From Undaria pinnatifida (lineage: Eukaryota > Sar > Phaeophyceae > Laminariales > Alariaceae), in contig JABAKD010000002.1 in the NCBI GenBank assembly GCA_012845835.1, positions 2,334,501 through 2,398,500 of the forward strand: a DNA stretch of 64,000 nucleotides, read 5' to 3'. Position 1 is the stretch's first letter. Each line of letters opens with the position of its first letter. Below are positions 12,769 to 23,500 of this stretch, piece after piece. A program made the position numbers and the translations under genes. The notes under the pieces were generated by a model. It was not told the DNA's origin and made no database searches. It worked only from the letters and a program-made list of their open reading frames with translations.

Positions 12769-15700
12769 CTAGCGGTTTTTGTGGAGAAATGGCCAATCGA
12801 TGGGCGAAGGGGGGCGGGGGCGGGGCGGGGGCGGGCGGGGGGGGTGGACTCATGTTGCATGGGCTTAATCTTAGATCATAGACCCCCGTATTCGTACGGG
12901 GGGGGGGTGATCATGCAAGGGATAGGGCTGTGGGTTTGCTGGTTACACTAGTGGAATACTAATAGCACACTAATAGTAAGTCGCCGACCAGTGACTAGTT
13001 AGCTAGGTATACTTCCAAATACGTAGACTATTACAATTACTTGTCCGCGATGATTTGATTCGCTTTGTTTTGCACCTTGGCATCTCACTGGCGCGTGTGC
13101 TGCTCGGCGAGTGAACTTTTTTTCAGACAATAATACAGTGGTCCGTCATTTAAGAGCACCAGCGACAAGCCGAAACAGACGCTCTTAACCAGGGATGTGT
13201 ACGGAGCGATAATATATCCGCGGAGCGGTTTTTTACGGAGCGGTCCGATCAAACCGCACCGCTCCGTGAGATTTGTAGCGGTGGATATCCGCTCCGTGAC
13301 AATCCGTAACTTTTCCCACAAGCGGATATCCGATCCGCTCCGCTCCGTAGCGCACTAAAAAAATCCGATCCGCTCCGTGACATTTCGAGGGCGGATATCC
13401 GCTTCTCAATAATTCGTGAGTTTCCCGACGTGCGGATATCCTCTGCCCTCCGCTCCGTGACATTATAATAAAAAACACTCGCTCCGTACGGATTATAACT
13501 GCGCGATTGAACCGTGAAAAGTGGTTTTTCTACGGAGCGGTTCGACCCACTCCGTAGGTACTCCGTACCTACTCCGTAGCATATCTCACGGATGAAACCG
13601 CTGAAAATCACGTTTTTTTCACGGCCGAAATTTTAGAATGCCGGATAACGTACCGCAGAACGGCTTGATATAACAGCAGTGTATTCCTTGTATGGCGCCC
13701 ATAGCGACGGCATCCATCCCCCGCCCCGGGTAAACCACGTAATATGAACAAGTGGTTGTTTTGTTGTTTTAAACTGTTGATTTAGAAGGTGTAACGTTTC
13801 ACTGCTGTTGACTTTTTTCATGGTGGAGAGCCGTGGTCCTGGGTCGGACGCTGCTGCTGTTACGCGTCTGCTGCCCCGGCCCCCGTCACTCTGTGCTGTA
13901 TGATCACCAAGCGTTCAAGTAGTCAATATTCAATATTCTTCTTTTTGTTTGTTTTCTCGAGGGACGCAACGTTTGCATGTTGTGCATCTTCTCCTTTGTT
14001 TGTGTTTGGCTTCGGGCGCCACAAGGTTGCTCAAACAAAAATGTCAGTTTTATCCGCCAGTACGACGTATCCTTTCGTACTAACTGGTATTTTCTGCGGA
14101 TATCCGTATCATTTTCACGGCCAACCGTATCATTTTCACCGATAATTGCTACGGCGCACCGTGGGGAAATGCCGTGGTTTTGTGCGGTTTGCTCGACGGA
14201 GTGAGGTAAACCGCTCCGTGAAAAAAAACGTGCGACGGATATCCGCTCCGCAATAATCCGTGACATTTGTAGCGACGGATATCCGCTCCGTGAAAATCCG
14301 TTACTTTCCCCGCAGACGGATACCCGCTCCGCTCCGTGACATGTTCACGGGCGGATATCCGCTCCGTACTAATCCGCGAAATCTGTAGCGGCGGATGTCC
14401 GTTCCGTAGAAATCCTGACTTTTCCCACGGGCGGATATCCGCTCCGGAAGATTTGAAAAATAAAAAGACCGCTCCGCGGAGCGGTTCTTACTCCGTACAC
14501 ATCCCTGCTCTTGACCCCTTTGTAGTGCCCCAAAACCCCTTCCTATGCGAACTCCAAGCTATTTGTCCCCAAAACACAGGTTTCCAATTGTGAAGGGGTT
14601 GACTGGACAGTGCTCTTGTGATATCTGTAGTGGGCAATACATGGCATTTCGTATGGCGAGACATACCGATTTTGACCGCTTCCAAGTCTCCACTTCGTTA
14701 CGCTACGATTGACTACAACAGGCACAGATAAAAATATGGCAGCGGTAGAACGAACACAGGCAATACCACCCCCCCTCCCCCGCAAAAAAACAACGACACG
14801 CTCGATAAAGACAACGACACCTTGAGGAAACCCTGAAGACCTTTAGCAACTGCAAAAATTATCCCACACGAACTCCAAGCCATTCGTCTAAACAAGCGTG
14901 GACGCAGGACAATAAGCGTGAACAGCTACGCCAGAACCGCCCGGCTTTATCTACTGCTGCTCTGACCTGCGCAGCCGAGAGGCACATGACGCATGGCTCC
15001 ATGGTGACGTACAGGGTTCCTCCCGCCAGTCTCCAGTTATCCCGTGATTTCGCCGCCGCCTACGGGTAACCCACAGAACATGACAGGACGGCACAGGACA
15101 GGACAGGACAGGACAGGACAGGACAGGACAGGACAGGACAGGACAGGACAGGACAGGACAGGACAGGACAGGACAGGACAGGACAGGACAGGACAGGACA
15201 GGACAGGACAGGACAGGACAGGGTAGCACAGGACAGGACGGGATGGGACGGGACAGGGCAGGGCAGGACAGGACAGCACAGGGCAGGACAGGACAGGACA
15301 GGACAGGACAGGACAGGACAGGACAGGACAGGACAGGACGGGACAGAAAAAGACCAGACGGGGCAGGACAGGACAGCATCAAGGACCATGCAAGGACAGG
15401 GCGGCCACGCGTATCGTATCGCTAAGCTGAGATTTGGACTTCAACGCACTTCGTGGGACAATGCACTTCGAATTAGTCTGGTAGGAGAATTGTTGAAGGG
15501 GTAACAGGGACGAGCCTTTAAGAAGTGCCCCCATTTTTTCGTGGATACAGTACTCGGGATAAATGCTGGATTGGATCAGATCTACAGCGGTGAACATTTT
15601 GGAACTGAAGTTACAGTTCAAGGAGGCTCCGCCGCGGCAGGCTGATGCCCGCCTGTGACTCCGCACATGACGGCAACGGCCGAGGATGCAGTAGGCAAAT

Positions 15701-17905
15701 CGAGGCCGTAAATGGAGCAGTACTGCATTGCTGCCAAGAGTTGCAAAGCCATCTTTGCGTGAAGAGAAAGGAAAAAATGGATACTACAGTTTTAACGAGG
15801 CGGCACTATCCAGGACATCGGTTGGTACTGAAATAAACAGTTTGCCTCGCCTAGAAAAGCAGTAGAACATCACGCCCCGCCACGGCACTGTGCGAGCGAG
15901 ACCGACACCTCTCTCGGAACAGTTGGAGTCGGCAAACACGATCAGGGTGTAAGGAGCCAAGGGGTGGACTTTGTCACGAGAAAACACGAGAACCACTCCA
16001 AAATACGCCGAAGCAAAAGCTAAGGGAATGCTCCGGGAACACGGCGCGGAAGATTGTACATATCTCTATGCCTGGTATACAACAATAGCATCGCCATCCT
16101 CCCGGGGAAAAAAACGTACAAGTAACACGAATGCATACCGTCATTTTGGCATAATGCTATAGCATACAATCCCAACCCACTAACCTGGAGACATAACATC
16201 TCGGCGTGTGCGGAGGCATCCTTGCGCCGCTCCACATCGTTCCGCCCCGTCGCCAACACCCGACGCCTGCCGTCGACACCCTTTCCCACAGATTCCGTCA
16301 GGACAGCCCCAACCTAGCACCATGGAAATAATCGGGCGGACGGTATGGACCGAAGGGTAGGAGACAGGTGGTACGGGACGGCGGGTGTAGGAAGGGTGGC
16401 ATGGGACGGTTCGTGTCGGATGGGTAATGTGCGACGGATGGAAGGGAGCGGATGCTACTGCAAGGGTGGTGTGGGACGTATGGGAGGGGACCCGATGGAA
16501 TGGAGCGAGCGGGTACAGGGCGGATGGTATGGGACGGATGACGTGGGGCGGATGTAAGGGGGCGGATGATGTGGAACGGGTGACGAGGCACAGTTATACG
16601 TGCACCTCGCTCTCTCCACTGCACTGACGCTTCTGCTGTTTCGCTCTCTGTCTACTGCACAAATACGTCTCCTTGGCTCTGAACACACTTAGATGCTGCT
16701 CTCTTACACAAACACACAGACACACGCGTACACATCTAAACACATGTACACTCGAGAAACACGCACAAACGTACACACACAAAACACACAGAACCCACAC
16801 AAGCACACACCGGAACTTCGCCCGCCTTTCCAGCTCGCTCCGCCAATCGTAAAGCCATGCGCATGAACCTATCATCCTCCTGCTCCAAATCCTCTTTCCG
16901 CGGACCGCGCTCATCCTGCCGCGAAGCCGCCCTCAAGTCCACCGCCGCCATAAGCACCTCCTCCGCCAAAACCCTCCCCCCGGCGAGCACCTCCACCGTC
17001 GCCGCCCCAATCCCCTCCACCTCCAACGCCCCATCCCGCCGTGATGCCGCCACAACCCCATCCACGGCTGCAACCCTCTCCCCTACCGCCGTCCCAACCC
17101 TATCCGCCGCCACCGCCGCCACCGCCGCCGCCCCAACCCCCTCCTCCGTCGCCGCCGGCACCACCGCCTTCACCACAGCCACCGCGGGCGAGTTAACCAC
17201 CGCCTCCGCCTCCCATCTCACGGCAGAAGCAGGCCCCTTTGCGACCACAGCCCCCTCCCCCTCCACCACCTCCAACGCCGTCCCAACCTCCTCCGCCGCC
17301 CCAAGCCCCTCTGCTGCTGGTGCCTCAGCCACCACAACCGCGGGCGAGCCAACCATCGCCCCCCATCTCTCGGTAGGATCAAGGCCAGCGGCGATCGCCC
17401 CCCCCCTGCCAATGTTGTCTTCGACCGTCGGTCTTGGTCTGATTCCGTGCGATACTCCTGTTGCGGTCGACATTGCCGTCGTCGCCCCTCTCTCGTTCCC
17501 CCCCACGCCGACAACCGCATCGCTCGCGCTAGAAATCACCGTTGGCTTCACGACCTCCCGCCCGAGGCGGAGGCCGCTAACGGAAGATTCTACCGTTGGC
17601 TCCAGCACTTCCGGCATTTCGAGTGCCCGCAGACGGAGGCGCGACTGCCTGTTGTTGTGGTGGTGGTGGTGGCGGCGTTGGCGGTGGAGGCGGTGTCGCC
17701 CCGGGGCTAATAGACTTCCAGCACACCCGTCAGCGGTATCTCTCCTACCCCTAGTGGTTGCCCTCTGACTACCCGCTGACTCGGAGGTTAACAAAAGGGA
17801 GTCGAGTGGTTGGTCGCTCGCGCTACCTGCGGCGCGTAATCGTCCCTTCGACCGAAGGCGGTGGACTCGACCTGGTAGCATCGAGAATGAATTATGGAGT
17901 GTCAT
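12553..17905 (-). CDS. tadA: TadA-type tRNA adenosine deaminase, four exons, possibly plastid
   Basis: The predicted enzyme deaminates adenosine 34 (the wobble position) to inosine in a tRNA, in bacteria and plastids tRNA-Arg(ACG). Exons on the minus strand are 17905-16811, 16313-16185, 15059-14967 and 12768-12553, giving about 510 residues. All three introns are GT-AG and phase 0. Exon 1 ends in the family's first helix (FMRMALRLAERAGKAGEVP). Exon 2 holds the zinc-binding and proton-shuttling HAE motif (ASAHAEML). Exon 3 holds the other two zinc cysteines (TLYVTMEPCVMC). Exon 4 gives VVFGAPNPNLGACGGW and GGVLAEEC and reaches a stop. The core is of normal TadA length; about 340 Ala/Val-rich residues precede it. 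A long N-terminal extension is known in plant plastid TadA, hence the plastid suggestion. Introns hold a GGATGG-like repeat, a GGACA microsatellite and a hAT-like element. The core is secure; the start is not. Confidence 0.88.
13200..14507. mobile_element. hAT-like non-autonomous element, CGGAGCGG word type
   Basis: The left end is CAGGGATGTGTACGGAGCG and the right end is CTCCGTACACATCCCTG. They are inverted copies over the first 17 bases. The flanks are CTCTTAAC (13192-13199) and CTCTTGAC (14508-14515), identical at seven of eight bases. The interior is crowded with variants of CGGATATCCGCTCCGTGA on both strands at 13205-13600 and 14095-14490. The middle (13620-14090) is ordinary sequence without a recognisable protein. 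It sits in an intron of the deaminase gene. Confidence 0.8.
14511..14602. mobile_element. TTAA-bounded mini element, copy at 14.5 kb
   Basis: It runs from TTGACCCCTT to AAGGGGTTGA, with the family core CCAAGCTATTTGTCCCC and GGTTTCCAATTGTGAAGG. The left boundary base was probably TTAA originally, because the target copy of the adjoining hAT-like insertion reads CTCTTAAC. The uninterrupted relative at 18346-18349 shows a TTAA at this point. Confidence 0.75.
14967..15059 (-). CDS. tadA: tadA exon 3 (PCxxC zinc motif)
   Basis: The exon is 93 bp and 31 codons, between acceptor ACCCGTAG and donor GTCAGA. It encodes AAAKSRDNWRLAGG followed by TLYVTMEPCVMCLSAAQ. The two cysteines complete the zinc site. 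No frame problem occurs across either junction. Confidence 0.9.
15081..15345. repeat. GGACA pentanucleotide microsatellite
   Basis: An almost perfect array of AGGAC units runs from about 15093 to 15222, then an imperfect part continues to about 15345. It lies in intron 2 of the deaminase gene, starting only about 20 bp upstream (gene sense) of exon 3. The long Leu-Ser-Cys-Pro frames over it are repeat artefacts. Confidence 0.95.
16185..16313 (-). CDS. tadA: tadA exon 2 (HAE catalytic motif)
   Basis: The exon is 129 bp and 43 codons, between acceptor GTGCTAG and donor GTTAGT. It encodes VGAVLTESVGKG, then RRRVLATGRND and ASAHAEMLCLQ. The His binds zinc and the Glu is the general acid/base in this family. 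Confidence 0.9.
16335..16600. repeat. Degenerate GGATGG/GGGACGG minisatellite
   Basis: Words such as GGGACG, GGATGG and GGTATGGGACGGATGACGTG recur irregularly. It lies in intron 1 of the deaminase gene. Confidence 0.6.
16811..17905 (-). CDS. tadA: tadA exon 1 (N-terminal extension and first core helix)
   Basis: The frame is open from an ATG at 17905 to the donor at 16810 (CCG then GTGTGT). It encodes 365 residues: mostly Ala, Val, Gly and Glu low-complexity sequence with a His run, then DDRFMRMALRLAERAGKAGEVP at its very end. The family expects V-G-A-V immediately after GEVP, and exon 2 supplies it. The true start may lie further upstream, because an overlapping open frame (18144-17902) begins with a signal-peptide-like hydrophobic stretch. 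Confidence 0.75.
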
Positions 17906-18144
17906 CCGCGAGAGGGATCGATTTCTTGGAGTAGTGCGAGAAGATCGCGCTGTTCGTGCTCTTGCTGCTGCTGATGACGACGATTGTGATGATGGTGATG
18001 ATGATGGTGATGGTGATGCCCAGGCGGAGGTCGAACGGCAGCCGCCATCGCCGCCGCCGCTAACACCTTTTCCGCGTGACAGACGCGGGGGAGTAGGGGT
18101 AGCAGTAACGGTAACTGTAGCGTCAACGCAACGGCAGCATTCAC
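17902..18144 (-). CDS. Possible alternative N-terminus upstream of tadA
   Basis: An 80-codon frame starts with a hydrophobic, signal-peptide-like segment (MNAAVALTLQLPLLLPLLP). It then runs through a His-rich stretch and ends RDLLALLQEIDPSRG. It overlaps the deaminase ATG by a few bases in another frame. Plastid proteins of stramenopiles need an ER signal, so a spliced transcript could use it, but I cannot identify a donor and acceptor that join it. Confidence 0.2.
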   Translation of the reverse strand: MNAAVALTLQLPLLLPLLPRVCHAEKVLAAAAMAAAVRPPPGHHHHHHHHHHHNRRHQQQQEHEQRDLLALLQEIDPSRG

Positions 18145-18310
18145 GGTATTTGCAGCGGTTACAGTACCGGTTACGGCAGCAGTAACGGTAATGGTAGCGG
18201 TAACGGTAGCGGTAACGTTAAACGTATCGTGAACGCAAGTGATAGCGATGATGCAAACGGTACCGGTAACGGTAGCGGCAGCGGTAAAGGTTGCAGTTGG
18301 TACCCCGGTT
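18105..18310. repeat. GGTAAC/GGTAGC hexanucleotide array
   Basis: Irregular repeats of GGTAACGGTAGC and related words run through this stretch. It lies just upstream of the deaminase gene and could fall within its promoter or 5' leader. Confidence 0.75.
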
Positions 18311-18445
18311 TAAGAGCGCCCCGTGGCAAGCCCAAACATGAGCTCTTAACTGTAAAGTGCTCTTACCGGCAGTGGGCAATATATAGCCTTTAGTGTGGCG
18401 GGACACGCCGAGTTGGCCGTTCTAACTCGGGTGCTCTTAAATTCG
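18308..18445. repeat. Dispersed repeat, uninterrupted copy
   Basis: The order TAAGAGC, CTCTTAACTG, GTGCTCTTACC, GTGGGCAATATA parallels the split copy at 13135-14700. The TTAA at 18346-18349 marks the empty site for the mini element at 14511. Confidence 0.6.
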
Positions 18446-18599
18446 CCAATGGTCCCCAAGAACATATTCCGCCATCGCGATGTTAGGTAGAGGAAAAGGC
18501 GCTTGCAGGCGTTGTAGGGTGGTACAAGATTATATTGGTAGAGCCAAACGAACGCTTAGAAACGTGTACCCGGTAGAGAATGGCGCTGGGATTTTGCGA

Positions 18600-19335
18600 T
18601 GCTTTCCTGAGGGGGGGGGGGGGGGCATGGGGGCGTGGGGGTACGCACGGGACGCCATGGGAGCGCACGCGTTAGGGCATACATACCTAGACGCCGCAGG
18701 GATTGCCTGTGACAAGAGCGACGCGATACGGCCAAGGCTTGGTCAGGGAGTATTCGACCCACTTCAGGTCTAGTTATTGCTGCCTACTATTAATAGTCGC
18801 CCACGGCCTTATAAGTGTATACGGGGTAGTACCTGGCAACTGCTGTTCAGGGGGGGGGGGGGGCATGGGGGTGTGGGGGTATGCACGGGACGCCATGGGA
18901 GCGCACGCGTTAGGGCATACACACGTAGACGCCGCAGGTATTGCCTGTAACAAGAGCCACACGATACGGCCAAGGCTTGGTCAGGGAGTATTCGACCCAC
19001 TTCAGGTCGAGTTATTGCTGCCTACTATTAATAGTCGCCCACGGCCTTATGAGTGTATACGGGGTAGTACCTGGCAACTGCTGTTCAGGGGGGGGGGGGG
19101 GGGCATGGGGGTGTGGGGGTATGCACGGGACGCCATGGGAGCGCACGCGTTAGGGCATACATACGTAGACGCCGCAGGGATTGCCTGTAACAAGAGCCAC
19201 ACGATACGGCCAAGGCTTGGTCAAGGAGTATTCGACCCGCTTCAGGTCGAGTTATTGCTGCCTACTATCAATAGTCGCCCGCGGCCTTATGAGTGTATAC
19301 AGGGTAGTACATGGCAACTGCTGTTCATGGCTAAA
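18600..19335. repeat. Tandem satellite, three units of about 239 bp with G-tracts
   Basis: Each unit opens with a run of 13 to 16 G residues followed by CATGGGGG. It then contains GCACGGGACGCCATGGGAGC, CGCCGCAG and CCAAGGCTTGGTCA, and, in the last two units and the end of the first, CTATTAATAGTCGCCC or a close variant. Units start near 18608, 18849 and 19088; the third is followed by unrelated sequence from about 19330. The long frame across it is a satellite artefact. Confidence 0.9.
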
Positions 19336-22300
19336 ATACGAGCTGCTGCTGTATTGGATGCCGTTTGAGCTTATGATGTGCTTTCTTGCAACGGATATGG
19401 CTCTGTTTTCGTTCGTTGCAGGGGGGGGGGGGTACTCGGAGACACGGACAACAGGTTAACCCCTTTTTGAGACTTAACACGCCAAGTTTGACGAAAAAAA
19501 GCGCCGATTACGGCATCGCCCACATGAAGCAATCCGAGCCGCTGCTAGTGTAGGAGATACGTTCGAAAGGCTACGCAGAAAGCTCTGAGGCAAGCTTGAG
19601 GCATGACGATACTTGGATTATTGCCTCAAGTTTTGTTTCCTGGACGCTTAATCAGATCGCTCTTCGTTTTTGGTCTGTATAATAAAATCAATAAACAATC
19701 AACTGGCCACAGAGTTAAGGAGAGATGAAAGCCTTGGTTGGGGTACTCGGTTGGCGTGAAAGATTGAACGTACTATAGGACATCTGGGGTTTGTGGAGCG
19801 GTACTAAAGTGCTATTAAATCTTATACACAGGAGGCGGGTTGGTTTAGAGGGTACCAGGTGCATACTACTGTACATAGAGCGAGTATGGTTGAGATTGGT
19901 TAGACAAACATACCGGTAAAACAAAGGGGGGGGGGGGGGGGAGAGAGGTTTGGTCCCTTTGGGTCTTTGGTTGGTATCGGTGTTTGGTTGGACAAACACA
20001 ACGGAGTATTGAGGCCAACGAGTTGAAACCAAACACAAATACAAAGATTAGTTCCGGCGACTGACATGTGTAACTCTGAGCGTGACCAAGCAAGTCGGGG
20101 TCGGTTACTCTTGGTTACGCTCAGCCTGGGTGAGGACCGCCTGCCGCAGCATGAGGGAGGCCTCAATTATCCCCGAAAACTCATACCTGGTAGAACTGGA
20201 ACGACCTCGACATGTTACAACAGTATACCGATACCACGCAAGATAGCACACCCCTACCCCTCGGATGAACTTCGAAGCTGATTTTCTCCACGACAGGGAG
20301 AGTGAGGGCGCCGAGCGTTACGTCTACGGAATACCTAGACGAGACTTTCCCAAAACCACCATTTTCGTTGCTTGCCCCCCCCCTGGGTTTCGATTCATCG
20401 GCTACGGTTCCTGTCCCTGTCTACGCTTTGATTCGCGTACATAATCTAGACTGCACTGCTGCTATCCTTATTCCATAACAAGAGCGGCGGCGAGCAACGG
20501 ACGGAGGGCGAGCGGCGGCGGGAAACTCGATGCAGTGGGGGGTTTCCCTTGCGTTTTCCTGCGGCGTACAGTAGTATACCTCGCAATACGGCATGACGAA
20601 GGGGGGGTGTGCTCATTCCATGCATAGCCGTAGCCCCAAGACCATAGACTCTCTCATCCATACAACGCCGGGAAGGCACCCGTCGGATTTTCCACCGACC
20701 AGGCAGACATCGCGTGCACCAAGCGCGAAGCGATGTGACGAAGGGGGGGAGAGTAGACGAGAGGCTTCGGCATTTGTTTGGTCGCCTGGTGAGGATAAAA
20801 CGTCAAAGGCAGTGCTGTGCCCGATACTGGGGTGCAGGTACGGGGTATTGGGAATACTGGTACGAGTAGGATTCTGGGTACTTTCTGCCGCATGCTGGTG
20901 CTGGTGGGACACTGGTGGGTCGCGCACTCGTACTGGGTACCGGGTGACATATGTATATGCGAAATATGATATTCTTTCTGGCAGTTGTTCTCCGGCGGCC
21001 GAGGCATTATCTCGTACTTTCGGCAGCGAGGCAAGCAACGAACCCGTCGGTACGTTACGACACATGTCTGAATCCCGGCCGAGCTCCGAGGCGTGTTTTC
21101 TGAGCAGTCAAAGTCGCCCACTGTTTTTGGTCAAGGGGTGGTGTTCCGCCTCGAGTAGGAGCATGGAAAACCCCACATCTTTTGTTTTGAACAGCCCGCT
21201 CCGTCCTTACATTTTTTTAATTCCCGCTCCACTCTCCCGCCTGTTGTACAAGATCATCATTCCATTCTTACTTACTTCGAACTATGTGTGCACGTTGAGT
21301 GTGTGCTCCCATAGGCACACAAAACGATCTGTGAAGAGCGGTGGATTATTTTTCAAACTTAGCCGCTCAGGCTCGTGCCCACAAAATCAGCATAGACTCG
21401 CTTACCGAAAAGTCGGTGCCTTCGGAGGCCGCCTTCGGCAGTTCTCTGGCCTCCCATATTACTCTCAATTCTACATTTCCGACGGCGAAACATTTTTTGT
21501 TCCGGATCGACCGGTAGACTGTTTTTAGTTTTCCTCTTGTTTTCCCAATTTTTTTTTGTTTTTGAACCTGCTTCTTCTGGGCACACCACGAAGGCACAAA
21601 CCAAGTTCTGATAGCCACACAGCTACAACGTACCGCAAGCATAACATAAGAACAGCCTGCAATCGGCCCCGTGCTAACTCTAGCAGCAACGTACATGCAG
21701 CGGTACGTTCGTGTCGACCAGCGTGTGCGCCAACGCAGGCAAGCAGACAAGGGCGAAAAGTGTTGCCAAGAGCAACCATAGGCGCTCGTATGACTCTTTT
21801 TCCCCTGCTTCCTTTTTCTCTCCGTGCTGTTGTTATTGACGTGTTAATGATGCGCTCGTACGAGTTTTTCCTTCCTTTTCCCCGTGCTGATGCTATTGAA
21901 TAACGTGTTAATGATAAACCAACAGCAACTAGTAATTTTGACATTTTCTTAGTACCGCTGACACTCAGCCGCGTAACGGACCACCGTCTCGACGTAAGAT
22001 ATTGTTTTTTAGTCTGGGATATCTTAAGGTGTCAGTGCCATGACCAAAAATAGCCGTCTCTTTGCTGCCACTTCAACCACATGTTCCACGCTGCTGCCCT
22101 CGTGTGTTGTCAAACTGCTTTTGACGCCCATCAACACCCAGTACGGGAGTGTCCGTGCTGATTCGTCATCCTCGAGACAATACCTCCGACACAAACTTCG
22201 GGACGGACATATACAGGGTACACATAATAAGCTACTGGTGCATTCCATAGCCGTCAGACTGTGTCCCCTCAAAAACGGCTTTTTTTTCCGTGCACAGGTT

Positions 22301-22523
22301 AATTAAGATCGCCCCGTTGACCCTGGTACAAGCTGGTTCCAGGGGGAGTCGCCGACCTATATCCTTAACGAGGACACGCGCACTCAGTGATACGCGCTAT
22401 CGGAGTATCGCACACAGCTTGCAAGGATGAGTTTCGTCGAAATCGTCGATCTCACAGCTGGAGTGTATCTAGGTTATTATAATACACCGCAAGCACGACA
22501 ACAAGGTACCAGGTACATATAAG
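19336..22523. other. Intergenic with dispersed repeat fragments
   Basis: No host gene is recognised. Several stretches recur elsewhere in the window. About 20600-20760 resembles 49340-49500 (shared CACCAAGCGCGAAGCG and CCAGGCAGA). About 20930-21110 resembles 24417-24600 (shared CTCCGGCGGCCGAGG and CGGCCGAGCTCCG). About 21570-21720 resembles 56735-56890 (shared GTACCGCAAGCA and the stretch around CTGCAATC). About 22120-22290 resembles 57050-57130. A 311-codon frame at 20593 is not supported by any motif. Confidence 0.5.
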
Positions 22524-23286
22524 ACGCATGCTACGATAGAAGTGTACCATTTATTTTCCGAGGCTCCTCACTTGACGCCTTTGCAACTGGAAACCCTTTT
22601 TTTAACAAATTTACTCAAAGTTAGTATAGGGAGGGATTTGGGGGCTCTAAAGGGGTTAACGCCTTTACAACTGGAACCCCTTTGGGGACAAATTTACTTG
22701 AAGTTAGTGTAGGGAGGGGTTCGGGGGCTCTAAAGGGGTCAACACCTTGGCAACTGGAAACCCTTGTTTTTACAAAACTACTTGAAGCTAGTATCGGGCG
22801 AGATTTGGGGGCTTTGAAGGGGTTGACGCCTTTACAGCTGAAAACCCTTTTTTTTTGGGATAAATTTACTTGAATTTAGTATAGGGAAGGATTTGGGGGC
22901 TCTAAAGGGGTTAACGCCTTTACAGCTGGAAACCCTTTTTTGGGTATTTACTTGAAGTTAGTATCGGGAGGGATTTGGGGACTCTAAAGCGGTTAACGCC
23001 TTTACAACTAGAAACCCTTTTGGGGAGGAAATGTACGTGAAGTTAGTACAGGGAGGGATTCGGGGGCTCTAAATGGGTTAAGGAGCTTTTTGCCTTCTGA
23101 GGCCAAAACTGATTTTGACGAAACTGAAAGTTCCAACCGATGTGGACAAACACATCGCTTATAGGCTTAAGACAAAAAAACAGTATTGCAACACAAGAAC
23201 CGCTATTTCGACGGTTTTCGGTTTGAGGAGCTCCGTCATTCAGAAATATTATAGCCCCAAAGCGCTACCTCTACATCGCACGCGTC
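22524..23286. mobile_element. MITE with ACGATAGAGGT inverted ends, copy 3
   Basis: The left end is ACGCATGCTACGATAGAAGT and the right end is a decayed inverted copy, ACCTCTACATCGCACGCGTC. CCGTCATTCAGAAAT near the right end matches copy 1. The interior is dominated by a six-unit tandem array of the TTAA-bounded mini element. Confidence 0.6.
22572..23081. repeat. Six tandem units of the TTAA-bounded mini element
   Basis: Six head-to-tail units of about 85 bp each read, in this orientation, TTAACGCCTTTACAACTGGA, then a GGG-rich spacer, TTACTTGAAGTTAGT, GGGAGGGATT, GGGGGCTCTAAAGGGG. Neighbouring units share one boundary tetranucleotide (TTAA, or decayed TCAA/TTGA). The same unit occurs singly at 14511, 38723, 45551, 50123, 53110 and 56165, in both orientations. 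Confidence 0.9.
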
Positions 23287-23500
23287 ACACGCGCTGTGCT
23301 CATGCATGTGTCGTCCGGATGGTTTTCCGGGACCATGGCGGCGGGGCTCTTGGCATTTTTAAGTCGTCAGCTTGCACCTATTGATACAATCAAGCATGGA
23401 CCTCTGTCCGCTTCGCATACGTTCTATTTTTCCTTCCTGAGCAAGGGCAGCGGGCGGCGAGTTCCGCCCACGGAGCGAAGTGCTTTGTACAGACAGAAGT
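23287..23500 (+). repeat. Dispersed repeat with GCATGTGGCGTCCGAG phrase, copy 1
   Basis: Phrases CATGCATGTGTCGTCCG, GGTTTTCCGGGACCATGGCG and the later GGAGCGAAG occur in order at 57190-57390 (+) and, in part, in reverse at 27160-27330 (-). The family is non-coding as far as I can see. Confidence 0.65.

Larger units (their letters stand above)
13135..14700. mobile_element. Dispersed repeat host of two nested insertions
   Basis: Pieces at 13138-13199 and about 14603-14690 match, in order, a contiguous stretch at about 18308-18440. Shared words are TAAGAGC, CTCTTAAC, GTGCTCTT and GTGGGCAATA. Between the pieces lie a hAT-like element (13200-14507) and a TTAA-bounded mini element (14511-14602). 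The 18.3 kb copy has neither. All of this is inside intron 3 of the deaminase gene. Confidence 0.6.

Noticed and set aside
14951-15425. Frames with repeated Leu-Ser-Cys-Pro-Val and the reverse-strand equivalent
   Set aside because: Translation of a GGACA pentanucleotide array. The true coding exon here (14967-15059, minus) is in a different context and carries the PCxxC motif.
16857-17768. 303-codon plus-strand Ser/Thr/Ala-rich frame
   Set aside because: Antisense shadow of the GC-rich deaminase exon 1. The minus-strand reading ends in a conserved family motif with a matching splice junction.
18703-19368. 221-codon frame with Gly-rich segments
   Set aside because: It follows the 239-bp satellite, whose periodicity keeps a frame open.
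20593-21528. 311-codon frame
   Set aside because: No recognisable domain. It spans two different dispersed repeats that recur at 24.4 and 49.4 kb.
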